Source: an uncultured Halomonas sp. (GTDB lineage: Bacteria > Pseudomonadota > Gammaproteobacteria > Pseudomonadales > Halomonadaceae). Taken from it: a stretch of DNA of 64,000 bases. The position numbers and the translations under genes are program-made. Location: positions 124,001 to 188,000 of the forward strand of contig NZ_CAMPKE010000005.1 of assembly GCF_946887195.1 (NCBI RefSeq), written 5' to 3'. Below the pieces are notes generated by a model. The model searched no databases, had not been told where the DNA came from, and saw only the letters and a program-made list of their open reading frames with translations. This document shows positions 1 through 10,551 of this stretch, in pieces. Each line of letters begins with the position of its first letter. Position 1 is the first letter of the stretch.

Positions 1-1536
<1,536 letters not shown>

Positions 1537-1568
1537 TCGAGAGTTCACGCTAGCGGTTCGATCGTTTT

Positions 1569-1597
1569 GCCGGTGCCCCGTGTGGCGCCGGCGTTTT
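1569..1597 (+). terminator. Attenuator-like hairpin between lamB and malM
   Basis: A 9-bp stem (GCCGGTGCC / GGCGCCGGC, one G-T pair) with a 6-nt loop is followed by GTTTTC. It lies in the 77-nt gap between lamB and malM and probably lowers malM expression relative to lamB. The U tract is short, so readthrough is likely. Confidence 0.6.
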
Positions 1598-1613
1598 CAT
1601 TGGAGGGATTCCC

Positions 1614-2537
1614 ATGCAAGCACGGCATGTCATCGCAGCGCTGATGAGCGCTGCGTTACTCGGTGGCTGCGCGTTGCCATCGAACCAGGGCGCCAGCGCC
1701 TTACCGCCCAGCGATGTCTGGCTGAACCAGGCCGACGATTGCTGCGTCTCGCTGGCCGCATTGCCGACGACGGCATTGGCGCCGCGTCAGGATCTGCTGC
1801 TGGCCTTCGGAACACGAACGCCGGTTCATGCCTTCGCTACCGGCAAGAGCCCGTTTCATGCGCTGACGTTGCCGCGGCAGGTCGGGCCGCTGAAGCTCTC
1901 CTGGATCAGCGACGTGCAACGCGCCGCCGACGGCACGCTATCACTGTTCGCGCCGAGCGTATTGCTGCTCGATGCACAGGGCAACGTGCAGCGCCGCTTC
2001 GACTGGCGTGATTTCAGCTACCAGCCGGCACGCGGCCTGGCTCCCGACCGGTTGACGTTGTCGTTCGGTGTCATGCCCGGCGACATGGCCGACCGCGTGG
2101 TGGTGATGACCAGCGCGCAGGCACTCGACACCGGCACCGAACTGCTGCACCCGGCGCGCGCTCATGCCCGAGCCCGTAACCTGGTCGAGCCCGACGTGCA
2201 GAACCCCGTCGCCACGCATCGCGCCAGTGGCCAGGTCATGCTGGAAGTCCGCCCGCTGGGAGAGGCCGATGGCCTGCTGGCACCATTGATCGGCTCGGCC
2301 CGCACCCCGCTGGTCGCGCCACGCGAGACGCTCCCCGCGACGGCCATGCCGGTCGCGGCGCCGGTGCCCACCGAGGATCCGCTGGGCGATCTCGGCGATC
2401 TCGACTACCGCCGGCTGATGCAAGCCGCCTTGAAAGCGCAGGACATCGCCTTGGCGATGAAACTCGCCGAACGCGCGGAGCGCACCGGTGACAAGGGCGC
2501 CAGGGCGTGGCTGGCCGAGCGCTTGCGGGTGGAGTGA
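1614..2537 (+). CDS. malM: Maltose operon periplasmic protein MalM
   Basis: This 307-residue protein matches the MalM family, a periplasmic protein of unknown exact role encoded with lamB in enterobacteria. A GGAGGG site precedes the ATG. The N-terminus has a hydrophobic stretch ending in LGGC at residues 17-20, a lipobox, so unlike E. coli MalM it may be a lipoprotein. The central part (SLFAPSVLLLD, then LHPARAHARARN and PVATHRASG) follows the MalM pattern, and the C-terminal helix pair (ALKLAERAERTG-like) is also conserved. An alanine/proline linker sits near residues 235-260. It forms an operon with lamB across an attenuator-like hairpin. Confidence 0.85.
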   Translation: MQARHVIAALMSAALLGGCALPSNQGASALPPSDVWLNQADDCCVSLAALPTTALAPRQDLLLAFGTRTPVHAFATGKSPFHALTLPRQVGPLKLSWISDVQRAADGTLSLFAPSVLLLDAQGNVQRRFDWRDFSYQPARGLAPDRLTLSFGVMPGDMADRVVVMTSAQALDTGTELLHPARAHARARNLVEPDVQNPVATHRASGQVMLEVRPLGEADGLLAPLIGSARTPLVAPRETLPATAMPVAAPVPTEDPLGDLGDLDYRRLMQAALKAQDIALAMKLAERAERTGDKGARAWLAERLRVE

Positions 2538-2546
2538 ACGAGGTCA

Positions 2547-2573
2547 AACCCGCCTGTCGAGTACAGGCGGGTT
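2547..2573. terminator. Hairpin between convergent malM and malK
   Basis: A perfect 11-bp inverted repeat (AACCCGCCTGT / ACAGGCGGGTT) with a 5-nt loop lies between the convergent ends of malM and malK. It can fold in both transcripts, so it is a likely bidirectional terminator, although neither side has a strong T run. Confidence 0.65.
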
Positions 2574-2622
2574 AGGCTCGTCGATGGCTTCAAGCGCATG
2601 GCAGATTTCCTGATTGGAGGCG

Positions 2623-3738
2623 CTAGCGCCTCGCCACGCCAATCTCCACCTGGCGCTGGCAGGCACTGCCATCCTCACGGAATAGATGGCAATGCTCGCC
2701 ATGCAGGCCGAGCGATACCGCTTGGCCCTCGTGCAGCGGCGATAGGCCATCGAGGCGTTGGGTAAGAATGGCATCGACGCCTTCGACCGTCAGGTGCGCC
2801 AGGGTTTCGTAGCCGAGATGCTCGACCACGTTGACGGTAGCGGCGAGGGTGGCATCGGCTTGCATGGCATCGACGAAATCCTCGGCGCGCACGCCAAGCG
2901 TGGCGGGCTCTCCCTCGCTCAGCCCCTCGCCGCTGACCGCCACTGGCAGCATGCCGCCGCCGGGCAGGCGAACCTTGACGCGCCCAACGGCGATCTCGAT
3001 GACCTCGACGGGCAGGGTATTGATGCGCGGCGAGCCGATGAAGGCGGCGACTTCGAGACTCTCGGGGTAATGGTATAGCGTCAGCGGCGCACCGACCTGG
3101 GCGATGTGCCCGCTCGAGAGCAGTACGATGCGATCGGCCAGGGTCATCGCCTCGACCTGATCGTGGGTGACGTAAATCATTGTCGCGCCGAGGCGCTTGT
3201 GCAACTCGGCGATCTGCACGCGCATTTCGACGCGCAGCGCGGCATCCAGATTCGATAGCGGCTCGTCGAACAGGAACACTTGTGGCTCGCGGACCAGGGT
3301 GCGGCCGATGGCGACACGCTGACGCTGGCCGCCGGAGAGATCCTTGGGCTTGCGCTCGAGCAGTGGCGTCAGGTGCAGGATCGTTGCGGCATGCTCGACG
3401 CGTTGACGTATCTCGCTCTTGGCGACCTTGGCCAGCTTGAGGCCGAAGCCCATGTTCTCCGCCACCGTCATGTGCGGGTAGAGCGCATAGGACTGGAACA
3501 CCATACCCACGTCGCGTTCCTGGGGCGGCACCTCGTTGATGCGCTTGCCGTCCAGGCACATCTCGCCGGCGCTGATCTCCTCGAGCCCTGCGATCATGCG
3601 CAACAGCGTCGACTTGCCGCAGCCGGATGGCCCGACGAAGACGACGAACTCGCCGTCTTCTATGGTCAGATCGATGTCGCGAGAGATCTCGACGTCATCG
3701 TATGCCTTGCCGATGCCTGCGAGGGTCAGACGTCCCAT
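2623..3738 (-). CDS. malK: ABC transporter ATP-binding protein, MalK/UgpC type
   Basis: The 371-residue ATPase powers sugar import by a binding-protein-dependent ABC transporter; given the locus, the substrate is probably maltose or a related alpha-glucoside. Walker A GPSGCGKS is at residues 36-43, the signature LSGGQ at 134-138, Walker B with D158-E159, and the switch histidine H192. A C-terminal TOBE/regulatory domain follows (about 235-371). The ATG at 3738 has a GGGAGG site; the frame is open to 3807 but without support. The first 13 bp overlap the end of the alpha-glucosidase gene, so the two are translationally coupled. The periplasmic and membrane subunits are not in the window. Confidence 0.92.
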   Translation of the reverse strand: MGRLTLAGIGKAYDDVEISRDIDLTIEDGEFVVFVGPSGCGKSTLLRMIAGLEEISAGEMCLDGKRINEVPPQERDVGMVFQSYALYPHMTVAENMGFGLKLAKVAKSEIRQRVEHAATILHLTPLLERKPKDLSGGQRQRVAIGRTLVREPQVFLFDEPLSNLDAALRVEMRVQIAELHKRLGATMIYVTHDQVEAMTLADRIVLLSSGHIAQVGAPLTLYHYPESLEVAAFIGSPRINTLPVEVIEIAVGRVKVRLPGGGMLPVAVSGEGLSEGEPATLGVRAEDFVDAMQADATLAATVNVVEHLGYETLAHLTVEGVDAILTQRLDGLSPLHEGQAVSLGLHGEHCHLFREDGSACQRQVEIGVARR

Positions 3739-5399
3739 ATGGCCTCCCTTGAGCAACTCGCGATGGCGATGCCCTGGGCGGGCAGCGCCAGGCTGCCATT
3801 GTGCCATTCGCCATTGACCAGCGTCGGCGCGTCCGTCAACGCGGCGGCCTCATTGGGCGCGGCAAGCGTGCGTGGCTCGCTCGAGAAATTCAAGGCGATC
3901 AACAGGCGCTCGCTGGGATGATTGGCGGGATAATGTCGCTCCAGACAGAGTACGCCGTCGCGCACCGGGTGATAGCGCACCTCGCCCTTGACCAGTGCCG
4001 GATGCGCGCGGCGAAAGGCGAGAAAGGCGCGATAGGCATTGAGCAGCGAGGTCGGCTCGTCGCACTGGCGATCCACCGCGCGGGTAAGGTGCGATTCGGG
4101 CACCGGCAACCATGGCGCGACGTCGGAGAAGCCGCCGTTGTGCCCCTTGGCCTGCCACGGGTGCGGCGTGCGGCAGCCGTCACGGCCCTTGAAGTTGGGC
4201 CAGAAGGCGATGCCATACGGATCGACCAATTCTTCGAAGCGCAGTTCGGCCTCGGCCAGTCCCAACTCCTCGCCCTGATACAGGCAGACGCTGCCGCGCT
4301 GGGTGAGCAGGAACGCCATGTACAGGCGCAGTGCGTCGTCGTTCTCGGCCCGCCAGCGGCTGGCCACGCGCACCACGTCGTGGTTGCCGATCGCCCAGCA
4401 CGGCCAGCCATCGTCCAGCTTGGCTTCCATGGTGGTCAGCGTGTGATGCAGAAAATCGGCGTCGCCACGCTCGGTGAGCAGGTCGAACGAGTAGCACATG
4501 TGCAGGCGCTTGCCGCCGCGGGTGTAATCGGCCATCACGTCGAGCGCATTGTCGTCGCCGACCTCGCCGACACTGGTGGTACCGGGGTATTCATCGAGCA
4601 GCGCGCGCAGGCGTTCGAGAAACACCAGATTCTCCGGTTGGCTCTTGTCGAAGCGGTGACGCTGAAAGCCGTAGGGATTGTCCGGGCGCACGCCGATCGA
4701 TGCCTCCAGCACCGTTTCGGCCGCTGGGTTGTCGCGCAGTTGGGCATCGTGGGTACAGAAGTTGATCGCATCGAGGCGAAAGCCGTCGACGCCGCGCTCC
4801 AGCCAGAAGCGTACCTCGCCGAGAATCGCGTCCTGCACGTCCGGATGGTGAAAGTTCAGGTCCGGCTGGCTGGCCAGGAAATTGTGCAGATAATACTGGC
4901 GGCGACGGCTGTCCCACTGCCAGGCCGAGCCACCGAACACCGACAGCCAATTATTGGGTGGCATGCCGTCGTCGCGCGCCTCGGCCCATACGTACCAATC
5001 GGCCTTGGGGTTGTCGCGGTCGCTGCGACTCTCCTGAAACCAGCTATGTTGATCCGAGGTATGCGAGAGCACCTGATCGATGACAATCTTGAGACCGCGT
5101 GCATGCGCCGCTTCGAGCAGATGATCGAAGTCGTCGAGGCTGCCGAACAGCGGATCGACGCCGCGATAGTCGGCGACATCGTAGCCGAAGTCCTTCATCG
5201 GCGAGGTGAAGAACGGCGATAGCCAGATGGCGTCGACCCCGAGCTCAGCGATGTAATCGAGCCGGGCGAGCACACCGGGCAAATCGCCGACGCCGTCGCC
5301 ATTGCTGTCCATGAAGCTGCGCGGATACACCTGATAGATGACGGCGCCGCGCCACCAATCCTGGCCGCGGGTACCGGCCGGGGCGAGAGGTCGAGTCAT
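3726..5399 (-). CDS. Alpha-glucosidase, GH13 family (Halomonas HaG type)
   Basis: The 557-residue cytoplasmic enzyme hydrolyses or transfers alpha-glucosyl groups from maltose-like sugars. It follows GH13: the opening WWRGAVIYQVYPRSF, SHTSDQH (region I), GFRLD with nucleophile D210 (region II), SVGEV with acid/base E279 (region III), and IGNHD with D341 (region IV). It closely resembles the characterised Halomonas sp. H11 enzyme HaG as I remember it. There is no signal peptide, so the substrate is imported first, consistent with malK immediately downstream. I chose the ATG at 5399 because AGGA lies upstream of it; an in-frame ATG at 5444 has no ribosome site. Confidence 0.93.
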   Translation of the reverse strand: MTRPLAPAGTRGQDWWRGAVIYQVYPRSFMDSNGDGVGDLPGVLARLDYIAELGVDAIWLSPFFTSPMKDFGYDVADYRGVDPLFGSLDDFDHLLEAAHARGLKIVIDQVLSHTSDQHSWFQESRSDRDNPKADWYVWAEARDDGMPPNNWLSVFGGSAWQWDSRRRQYYLHNFLASQPDLNFHHPDVQDAILGEVRFWLERGVDGFRLDAINFCTHDAQLRDNPAAETVLEASIGVRPDNPYGFQRHRFDKSQPENLVFLERLRALLDEYPGTTSVGEVGDDNALDVMADYTRGGKRLHMCYSFDLLTERGDADFLHHTLTTMEAKLDDGWPCWAIGNHDVVRVASRWRAENDDALRLYMAFLLTQRGSVCLYQGEELGLAEAELRFEELVDPYGIAFWPNFKGRDGCRTPHPWQAKGHNGGFSDVAPWLPVPESHLTRAVDRQCDEPTSLLNAYRAFLAFRRAHPALVKGEVRYHPVRDGVLCLERHYPANHPSERLLIALNFSSEPRTLAAPNEAAALTDAPTLVNGEWHNGSLALPAQGIAIASCSREAIWDV

Positions 5400-5498
5400 A
5401 GCCTGATCCTGTTGTTCTCGAAGGCATGCGGCACCGTTCGTCATCGATCGGGCGCACGCGGTGTCAGGCTATGGTCGCCGCCTTCACCGACGAGCGAA

Positions 5499-5550
5499 TC
5501 ATCCCGGCTTGTAATGGCTAGGCGTAGGCCGGGGGAGGAGAGAGCCCGGC
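5499..5550. promoter_or_regulatory. MalT-box-like sites in the malT / alpha-glucosidase gap
   Basis: On the minus strand GGGATGA (5499-5505) lies about 100 bp upstream of the alpha-glucosidase start. On the plus strand GGGGAGGAG occurs at 5532-5540. Both resemble the E. coli MalT box (GGGGA[T/G]GAGG). The second lies inside a GCCGGG / CCCGGC inverted repeat (5528-5550) that could also act as the end of malT transcription. The assignment is by eye from short motifs. Confidence 0.35.
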
Positions 5551-5561
5551 ACAGGCGCTGC

Positions 5562-8300
5562 CTACTCCCCCTGAATGCGGCTGAGAAGATCCTTGGCCAG
5601 AGCGATGGCCTCTTCGCGACGGCGAATGTTCTGCTTCTGGTAAAGACTGCGAATGTGAGTCTTGATGGTGGTGGGCGCCACGCTGAGCTGTTCGGCGATC
5701 TGCTCGTTGGAGAGCCCGGCATGAATCAGGCCGAGAATCTGCCACTCGCGGCGCGTCAATGGCGAGGTGCGGATCAGTTCGGGTACATCGGGGCGCGCGA
5801 CGATATCGGCGATGACCGTGTCGTCGAGAATCAGGCGCACCGCTTGGCCGAAATCGCGCTGACGGCTGGCCAGATCGATCAGGCGTTCGGCCCGCGAGCG
5901 CGACAGGGCATCGGGCTCGCGTTCGCTGAGCAGCGCCTTGAGCAACTGAATCAATGGCTTGCCCAGGCGCAGAAAGCTGCCGATCAGTGCGGTGCGACTC
6001 GCCAGTTCCAATGCCACGCCGAGATGATCCAGCGCCGCCTGACGCTGCCCGCATTCCCACTCCAGCGCCGCCAGGCAGAGCCGATTGCGATTGGCGTCGG
6101 TGACCAGACCGAGCCGCTCGGTCTGACGCTCGAGAGCGAGCAGTATCGTTCGCGCTGCGTCGAAGCGACCCAATTGCGTCAACGCGCGGGCGTGGTTGCG
6201 GGCATTGCACTGGGCGAAGTGGTTGCTTGCCGTCGATGGCTGGGTCGGCGGCGCCTCCTGCAGCCAGCGGGCCACGGCGTCGCGGTCGTCGATGGAGTGC
6301 CACCAGGCGAGTAGCGTGGCATGGGCGTTGGCCAGCCAATCGATGTGGTAGTCGCCTCCGGCAAGGATCTTGCGGATACGCCGGATATGATCGGCGCACT
6401 GCGCCTGGTCGCCGCGCGCCTGGGCGACCTTGGCCAGGCTGATATGGCACTGCAGGGTCCAGCGCTCGCCTTGGTTGTCGAGCACGGCGATGCCGCCGAG
6501 CGCGGCCTGCTCGGCTTCATCGAGATGGTGCCATTCCCAAAGTAGTTGGCTGCGAATGCGGAACAGGAACTCGACGATCGGTAGCTGGCCCAGGCCGCTA
6601 TGCTCGACATGTGCGAAGGCGCGCTCCTGAACATCGAAGGCGGCCTGCAACCGACCCTGGGCGACCAGCGCCTCGGACTGCTGACATAGCGCCCACAACA
6701 TCAATTGTGGGTCGCCGATATGCGTGGCCTCGCGCTCCACCTCGCGCATGCGTTGCAGCGCTTCGTCGAGATGACCGAGTACGAAGCGCGACTCGCCGAG
6801 AATCGAGGCCGCACTGACCGGCGTGGCGGCCAGGTAGCGGAAGGGCAGGGTCAAAGCTTGTTCGGCCAGCGGCGCGGCGCGTTCGGCGTCACCCTGATTG
6901 ATCGCCAGTTGCGCGCGCAGGGTGGTGAATTCGGCGTTCAATGCCTGCCATTCGCTCTCGCCATGCTGGGCTTCGGCCCAGCCCAGCGCCCGGGAGACTC
7001 GATCGAATTGGTACTGCGAATGCGCGACCCAGCCATACACCAATGCCAGATGCGGTGCGCTGGCCAGGCGTGGCTCGCCGAGGGTCTCCAATGCCTGGGC
7101 GAGCAGCGCGAAATGGCCGTTGGCCAGTAGATGTGCACCTTGGCTCTCGAGCAATGTGGCCAGCGCCTCGGGGTCATCGGCATCGATTGCCTGAACCAGC
7201 GCCAGCGAGGCCTCGCCAAGCGCCAGCCAGGCCTGGCTGGCACGACGATGCAGCGCGCGCTGGGCGGCGGGGTCGAGTTCATGGCGGCGATGGCGCAGGT
7301 AGCGATCGAACAGGGTATGAAAGCGACACCACTGATCGTGGGGATCGAGGCGGTGAATGAACAGCCCGGCACCCTCCAGTGCTTCGAGGCGCTGCGAGGC
7401 GGCGTTGCCATCTAGCAGGCGAGCGACCAGTTCCGGCGAAAAGCGCGACAGTACGCCCAGTTGCAATAGCAACTGGCGGTCGCCATCGCCAACCGTTTCA
7501 CTCAGCAAATCGTCGAACCAGGCGACGAAATCGGGGTGTGCACCCCCTAAACGCTCGACCAGCGCATCGAAACCGGCGCGGGTGGTAGTGCGCTCGATCA
7601 GCCAGCCGAGCGCCATCGCCCAGCCCTCGGTGCGGCGCACCGCACGCTCGAGGCTGACCCGAGTCGGCGGAAAGGCGAGTTGCTCGGCACATAGCGTCTG
7701 CGCCTCCTCGAGGTCGAGAGCCAATTCGTCGAGGCCGATCTCCTCCAGTTCGCCACGCAAGCGCAGCGCTGGCAGGCCCAGCGCCGGACGAACTCGCGAC
7801 AATAGCGTCAGCGTCAACCAGCGCGGCTGATGGCGTAGCCAGTGAGTCAGCCCTTCGAGGATCAGCGGATCGCGTAGGTGTTCGAATTCGTCGATCACCA
7901 GCCGGCAGGGCGGCGCTTGCTCGGGCAGGCTGGCTAGCCAGTGCTCAATGGCGCTGTCGAAAGCGATGTCGGCCGCTAGTGCCGGTAAATCGAGCTGCAG
8001 GTGCTCGGCGCATAGCTGGCGTAGCGTTGCCGCAAAGTAGCGTGCAAAGCGTTGTGGCTGGTTATCGCGGGCATCGAGACGCAGCCAGGCCGCCGGTTGT
8101 TCCAGTGCCGGCAGCCGTTCGGCGACCAGCGTGGTCTTGCCGTACCCGGGCGGCGCCTGTACGACCAGCAGGCGAACCCGCTCATCGAGCACGAAGCGAT
8201 CGTTCAGGCGTGGGCGTGCCACCACCGCCTGAGGCAAGGGCGGTGGGGCAAGCTTCTCGCCGATCAATGGGTCGGGGATGACATCGAAGCTGGCGTTCAT
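5562..8300 (-). CDS. malT: LuxR-family ATP-dependent transcriptional activator, MalT type
   Basis: This 912-residue STAND-type activator would respond to maltotriose and ATP and switch on the mal genes. A Walker A APPGYGKTT lies at residues 49-57. Most of the middle is an alpha-helical (TPR-like) sensor region. The C-terminus carries a LuxR-type helix-turn-helix (residues about 840-905; LTRREWQILGLI, then NEQIAEQLSVA and TIKTHIRSLYQK). The length is close to E. coli MalT (about 900). It is the last gene of the minus-strand mal block and its promoter region contains a LacI-type palindrome. MalT is the best fit because of the flanking lamB, malM and malK, though this LuxR subfamily also regulates other pathways. 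Confidence 0.88.
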   Translation of the reverse strand: MNASFDVIPDPLIGEKLAPPPLPQAVVARPRLNDRFVLDERVRLLVVQAPPGYGKTTLVAERLPALEQPAAWLRLDARDNQPQRFARYFAATLRQLCAEHLQLDLPALAADIAFDSAIEHWLASLPEQAPPCRLVIDEFEHLRDPLILEGLTHWLRHQPRWLTLTLLSRVRPALGLPALRLRGELEEIGLDELALDLEEAQTLCAEQLAFPPTRVSLERAVRRTEGWAMALGWLIERTTTRAGFDALVERLGGAHPDFVAWFDDLLSETVGDGDRQLLLQLGVLSRFSPELVARLLDGNAASQRLEALEGAGLFIHRLDPHDQWCRFHTLFDRYLRHRRHELDPAAQRALHRRASQAWLALGEASLALVQAIDADDPEALATLLESQGAHLLANGHFALLAQALETLGEPRLASAPHLALVYGWVAHSQYQFDRVSRALGWAEAQHGESEWQALNAEFTTLRAQLAINQGDAERAAPLAEQALTLPFRYLAATPVSAASILGESRFVLGHLDEALQRMREVEREATHIGDPQLMLWALCQQSEALVAQGRLQAAFDVQERAFAHVEHSGLGQLPIVEFLFRIRSQLLWEWHHLDEAEQAALGGIAVLDNQGERWTLQCHISLAKVAQARGDQAQCADHIRRIRKILAGGDYHIDWLANAHATLLAWWHSIDDRDAVARWLQEAPPTQPSTASNHFAQCNARNHARALTQLGRFDAARTILLALERQTERLGLVTDANRNRLCLAALEWECGQRQAALDHLGVALELASRTALIGSFLRLGKPLIQLLKALLSEREPDALSRSRAERLIDLASRQRDFGQAVRLILDDTVIADIVARPDVPELIRTSPLTRREWQILGLIHAGLSNEQIAEQLSVAPTTIKTHIRSLYQKQNIRRREEAIALAKDLLSRIQGE

Positions 8301-8315
8301 CGGTTACCGTTGGGT

Positions 8316-8329
8316 CTGAAACGTTTCAG
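8316..8329. promoter_or_regulatory. LacI-family-type operator upstream of malT
   Basis: CTGAAACGTTTCAG is a perfect 14-bp palindrome with a central CG, the hallmark of LacI/GalR-family operators. It begins 16 bp upstream of the malT start codon. This suggests that malT itself is repressed by a LacI-type regulator, which is not seen in E. coli, where malT responds to cAMP-CRP and Mlc. Confidence 0.55.
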
Positions 8330-8472
8330 GCTAGTGACAGTATGCCGATTTATGACGGTTGGCGGGGCCGGCTGCGACCAAGGTGGTAGAAGACGGCAGC
8401 ATTGCCTGGCGCCGGCGATGCCAACTGCTATCGTCAAAGATGGATGAAGCCCACGAACAGGAGATAGCCGCC

Positions 8473-8841
8473 ATGATTCACGATCCCGCAGGGCGCATCA
8501 GCCTGCATCGCAACCCCGAGCGGATCCGCGTATGGGCCGGCGATACGTTGCTTGCCGATACCCGGGCGGCTATCGAACTGCGCGAGACGGACTACTCGCC
8601 TCGCCAGTACATTCCGCGCGAGGATGTCGTCATGGAGCACTTGAAAGCCTCGCCAACGCATACGAACTGCCCCTTCAAGGGCGATGCGAGCTATTTCTCC
8701 GTCGATCTGCGCGAAGAGAAATTGACCGATGCGGCCTGGAGTTACGAGCGCCCCCTCGACGCCGTGGCCGAGATCGCCGGTTACCTGGCATTCGATACCC
8801 GCGTGGTGACGGAAACCGCGGGCGAGGATGCGACAGATTAG
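8473..8841 (+). CDS. DUF427 domain protein
   Basis: The 122-residue protein covers one DUF427 unit: RVWAGDTLLADT, then YIPREDV, SPTHTNCPFKGDASYF and AWSYERPLDAVAEIAGYLAF are characteristic of the family. DUF427 proteins are small beta-rich proteins of unknown function. The ATG at 8473 follows AGGAGA with 8-nt spacing; an in-frame ATG at 8440 has no ribosome site. The last 4 bp overlap the convergent flavodoxin-UbiA gene. Confidence 0.85.
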   Translation: MIHDPAGRISLHRNPERIRVWAGDTLLADTRAAIELRETDYSPRQYIPREDVVMEHLKASPTHTNCPFKGDASYFSVDLREEKLTDAAWSYERPLDAVAEIAGYLAFDTRVVTETAGEDATD

Positions 8842-10355
8842 ATCGAATGCGCGTAAGGCACGGCGACGAACCAGATCATGTAACTCAGCGTCGCGAACAG
8901 CAGGCCATCGATGCGCTCCAGTTGCTTGGTGCCATGCCGGGACTGGAACAGCAGCAAGCCGAGGCACAGCGCGGCATGCGGCAGCACGAGATAGCTGATC
9001 CCCGAGAATGCGCCGGCGGCGATTGCGGCACGCTCGAAAACCAGCGCCAGCACGGCGGCGATGACGATCGAGACGCCGGCCAGCAGCATTGCCGTGCGAT
9101 TGCCGAAGCACTCGGCCAGCGTATGCTTGCCGGCGCTGGCATCGGCGGTGCGGTCAGGTATGCCGGCCAGGATGATCGCCGGCAGAATGGCGAAGAACAG
9201 CGGCAGCCCCAGCAGCCATGGCAAGGTGGCATCGAGCGTGCCGCCCTGGAGGAGATACCCTACCCATAACACCATCGCGCTATGCGTGAAGGCCACGTCC
9301 AACTCGCCCAGCCCACGATAGCTCAGCTTCAGCGGCTTCACGGTGTAACCCAGCGTCAGCACGACCGCCAGCGCCAGCCATAGCACCGAGCCGAAGGGCG
9401 AGAGCGATGCTTTCACGGCGAACCCCGCCGCCATGAAGGTCAGGATGAGCATGAGGCCGATCGCCAGGCGTAGCGTGGCGAAGCCGATTTCGCCGCTCAC
9501 CAGGACGCGCGAGCCACCGGTGAAGGGGCCATGGCAACGATTCGTCCGATCGCTGGCATAGTCGTGGTAATCGTTGCTGAACACCGTCGCCGCTTCCAGG
9601 CAGAACAGGCAGAGATAACCCCACAGGTAGGCCGCCCAGTGCAGTCCGCCGCTCGTCGCCGCGGCCAGCGCGCCCAAGGTGTAGGCGCCCCAGGTCATCG
9701 GGTAGAACTGCAGGCGCAGCGCCTTCAACCAGGGGCGCACGCGCTGCCAGACACGCCCCGCCGGCGTATGTACGCCATTACGCAGCGCGAAACCGGTGTG
9801 GCGCGCTCGCTCGATCCATTGCCGGCGCTGGTCCGGCGTCGAAGTGCGCACCGAACCGGCGACCAGAGTATGTACCGGCTTGACGCCGCAGAAACCGAGC
9901 GTGGCATCGCGCATGGCATGGGTGCCCGGCGCGCGAAAGAGCCATTGATAGATCGGCGGCGGCGTGTCCATGGTGGTGATCAGTTGCGCCGATTTGCCGC
10001 GCCACAGGCCCTGCCACTCGGTGGCGCCGGGGCCGTAGAAGTGAAAGGCGACGCCGGGCATCACCAGGCGGTCGAGAAAGCCCTTCATCAGCGCCGGCAT
10101 GGTGCCCCACCAGGTGGGGTAGACGAACACCAGATGCTCGGCCCAGGCCAGCCAATCCCCGGCGCGCTGCAAGTCCGGCTCGAGGGGCTGATTTTCCGGC
10201 GAGTCGGCATGCACGTGCGGGTCGAAGCTCATCTCACTCAGCGCCAGCAGGCGCGTCTCGGCGCCGGCTTGCTGCGCGCCGTCGCGATAGGCCTGTGCAA
10301 GGACGCCGCACAGGCTCTCCCGACGAGGGTGTCCGAGGATGATCAAGACCCGCAT
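8838..10355 (-). CDS. Fusion: NAD(P)H-quinone-oxidoreductase-like flavodoxin domain + UbiA/MenA-type prenyltransferase
   Basis: This 505-residue protein joins two enzymes. Residues 1-195 form a flavodoxin-like domain of the NQO1/MdaB/KefF family (opening ILGHPR, VYPTWWGTMPALMKGFLDR near 78-96, HFYGPG near 105). Residues about 215-505 form a polytopic UbiA prenyltransferase: the first Asp-rich motif NDYHDYASD is at 261-269 and the second, with D402 and D406, follows IILAGIPDRTAD. YTVKPLKLSYRGLGEL resembles MenA-like members. The likely theme is quinone or other aromatic metabolism: one domain adds a prenyl chain, the other reduces a quinone-type ring. AGGGAG precedes the ATG. No frameshift is needed; the join is in one open frame. 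The substrate is unknown. Confidence 0.85.
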   Translation of the reverse strand: MRVLIILGHPRRESLCGVLAQAYRDGAQQAGAETRLLALSEMSFDPHVHADSPENQPLEPDLQRAGDWLAWAEHLVFVYPTWWGTMPALMKGFLDRLVMPGVAFHFYGPGATEWQGLWRGKSAQLITTMDTPPPIYQWLFRAPGTHAMRDATLGFCGVKPVHTLVAGSVRTSTPDQRRQWIERARHTGFALRNGVHTPAGRVWQRVRPWLKALRLQFYPMTWGAYTLGALAAATSGGLHWAAYLWGYLCLFCLEAATVFSNDYHDYASDRTNRCHGPFTGGSRVLVSGEIGFATLRLAIGLMLILTFMAAGFAVKASLSPFGSVLWLALAVVLTLGYTVKPLKLSYRGLGELDVAFTHSAMVLWVGYLLQGGTLDATLPWLLGLPLFFAILPAIILAGIPDRTADASAGKHTLAECFGNRTAMLLAGVSIVIAAVLALVFERAAIAAGAFSGISYLVLPHAALCLGLLLFQSRHGTKQLERIDGLLFATLSYMIWFVAVPYAHSI

Positions 10356-10551
10356 GGTACTCCCTTATATTAGCCAACCGTCGCTTTAGGGATAGACCAT
10401 TTGCTCTGCACGTGCGTTACAGTGGTGCCATCAATGCGTCGCTTTTCAGCTAGACTCAGGGGCGCAAGCCGGGGGGCATGGAGTGCGCCTTCGCTGCGGC
10501 AGCATAAATACAGTGACACTAGTGATGGTTTCTTCAGGTACCAGGACACGC

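Noticed and set aside
3801..5222. 473-codon plus-strand open frame opposite the alpha-glucosidase
   Set aside because: It is an antisense shadow; the opposite strand encodes all GH13 motifs.
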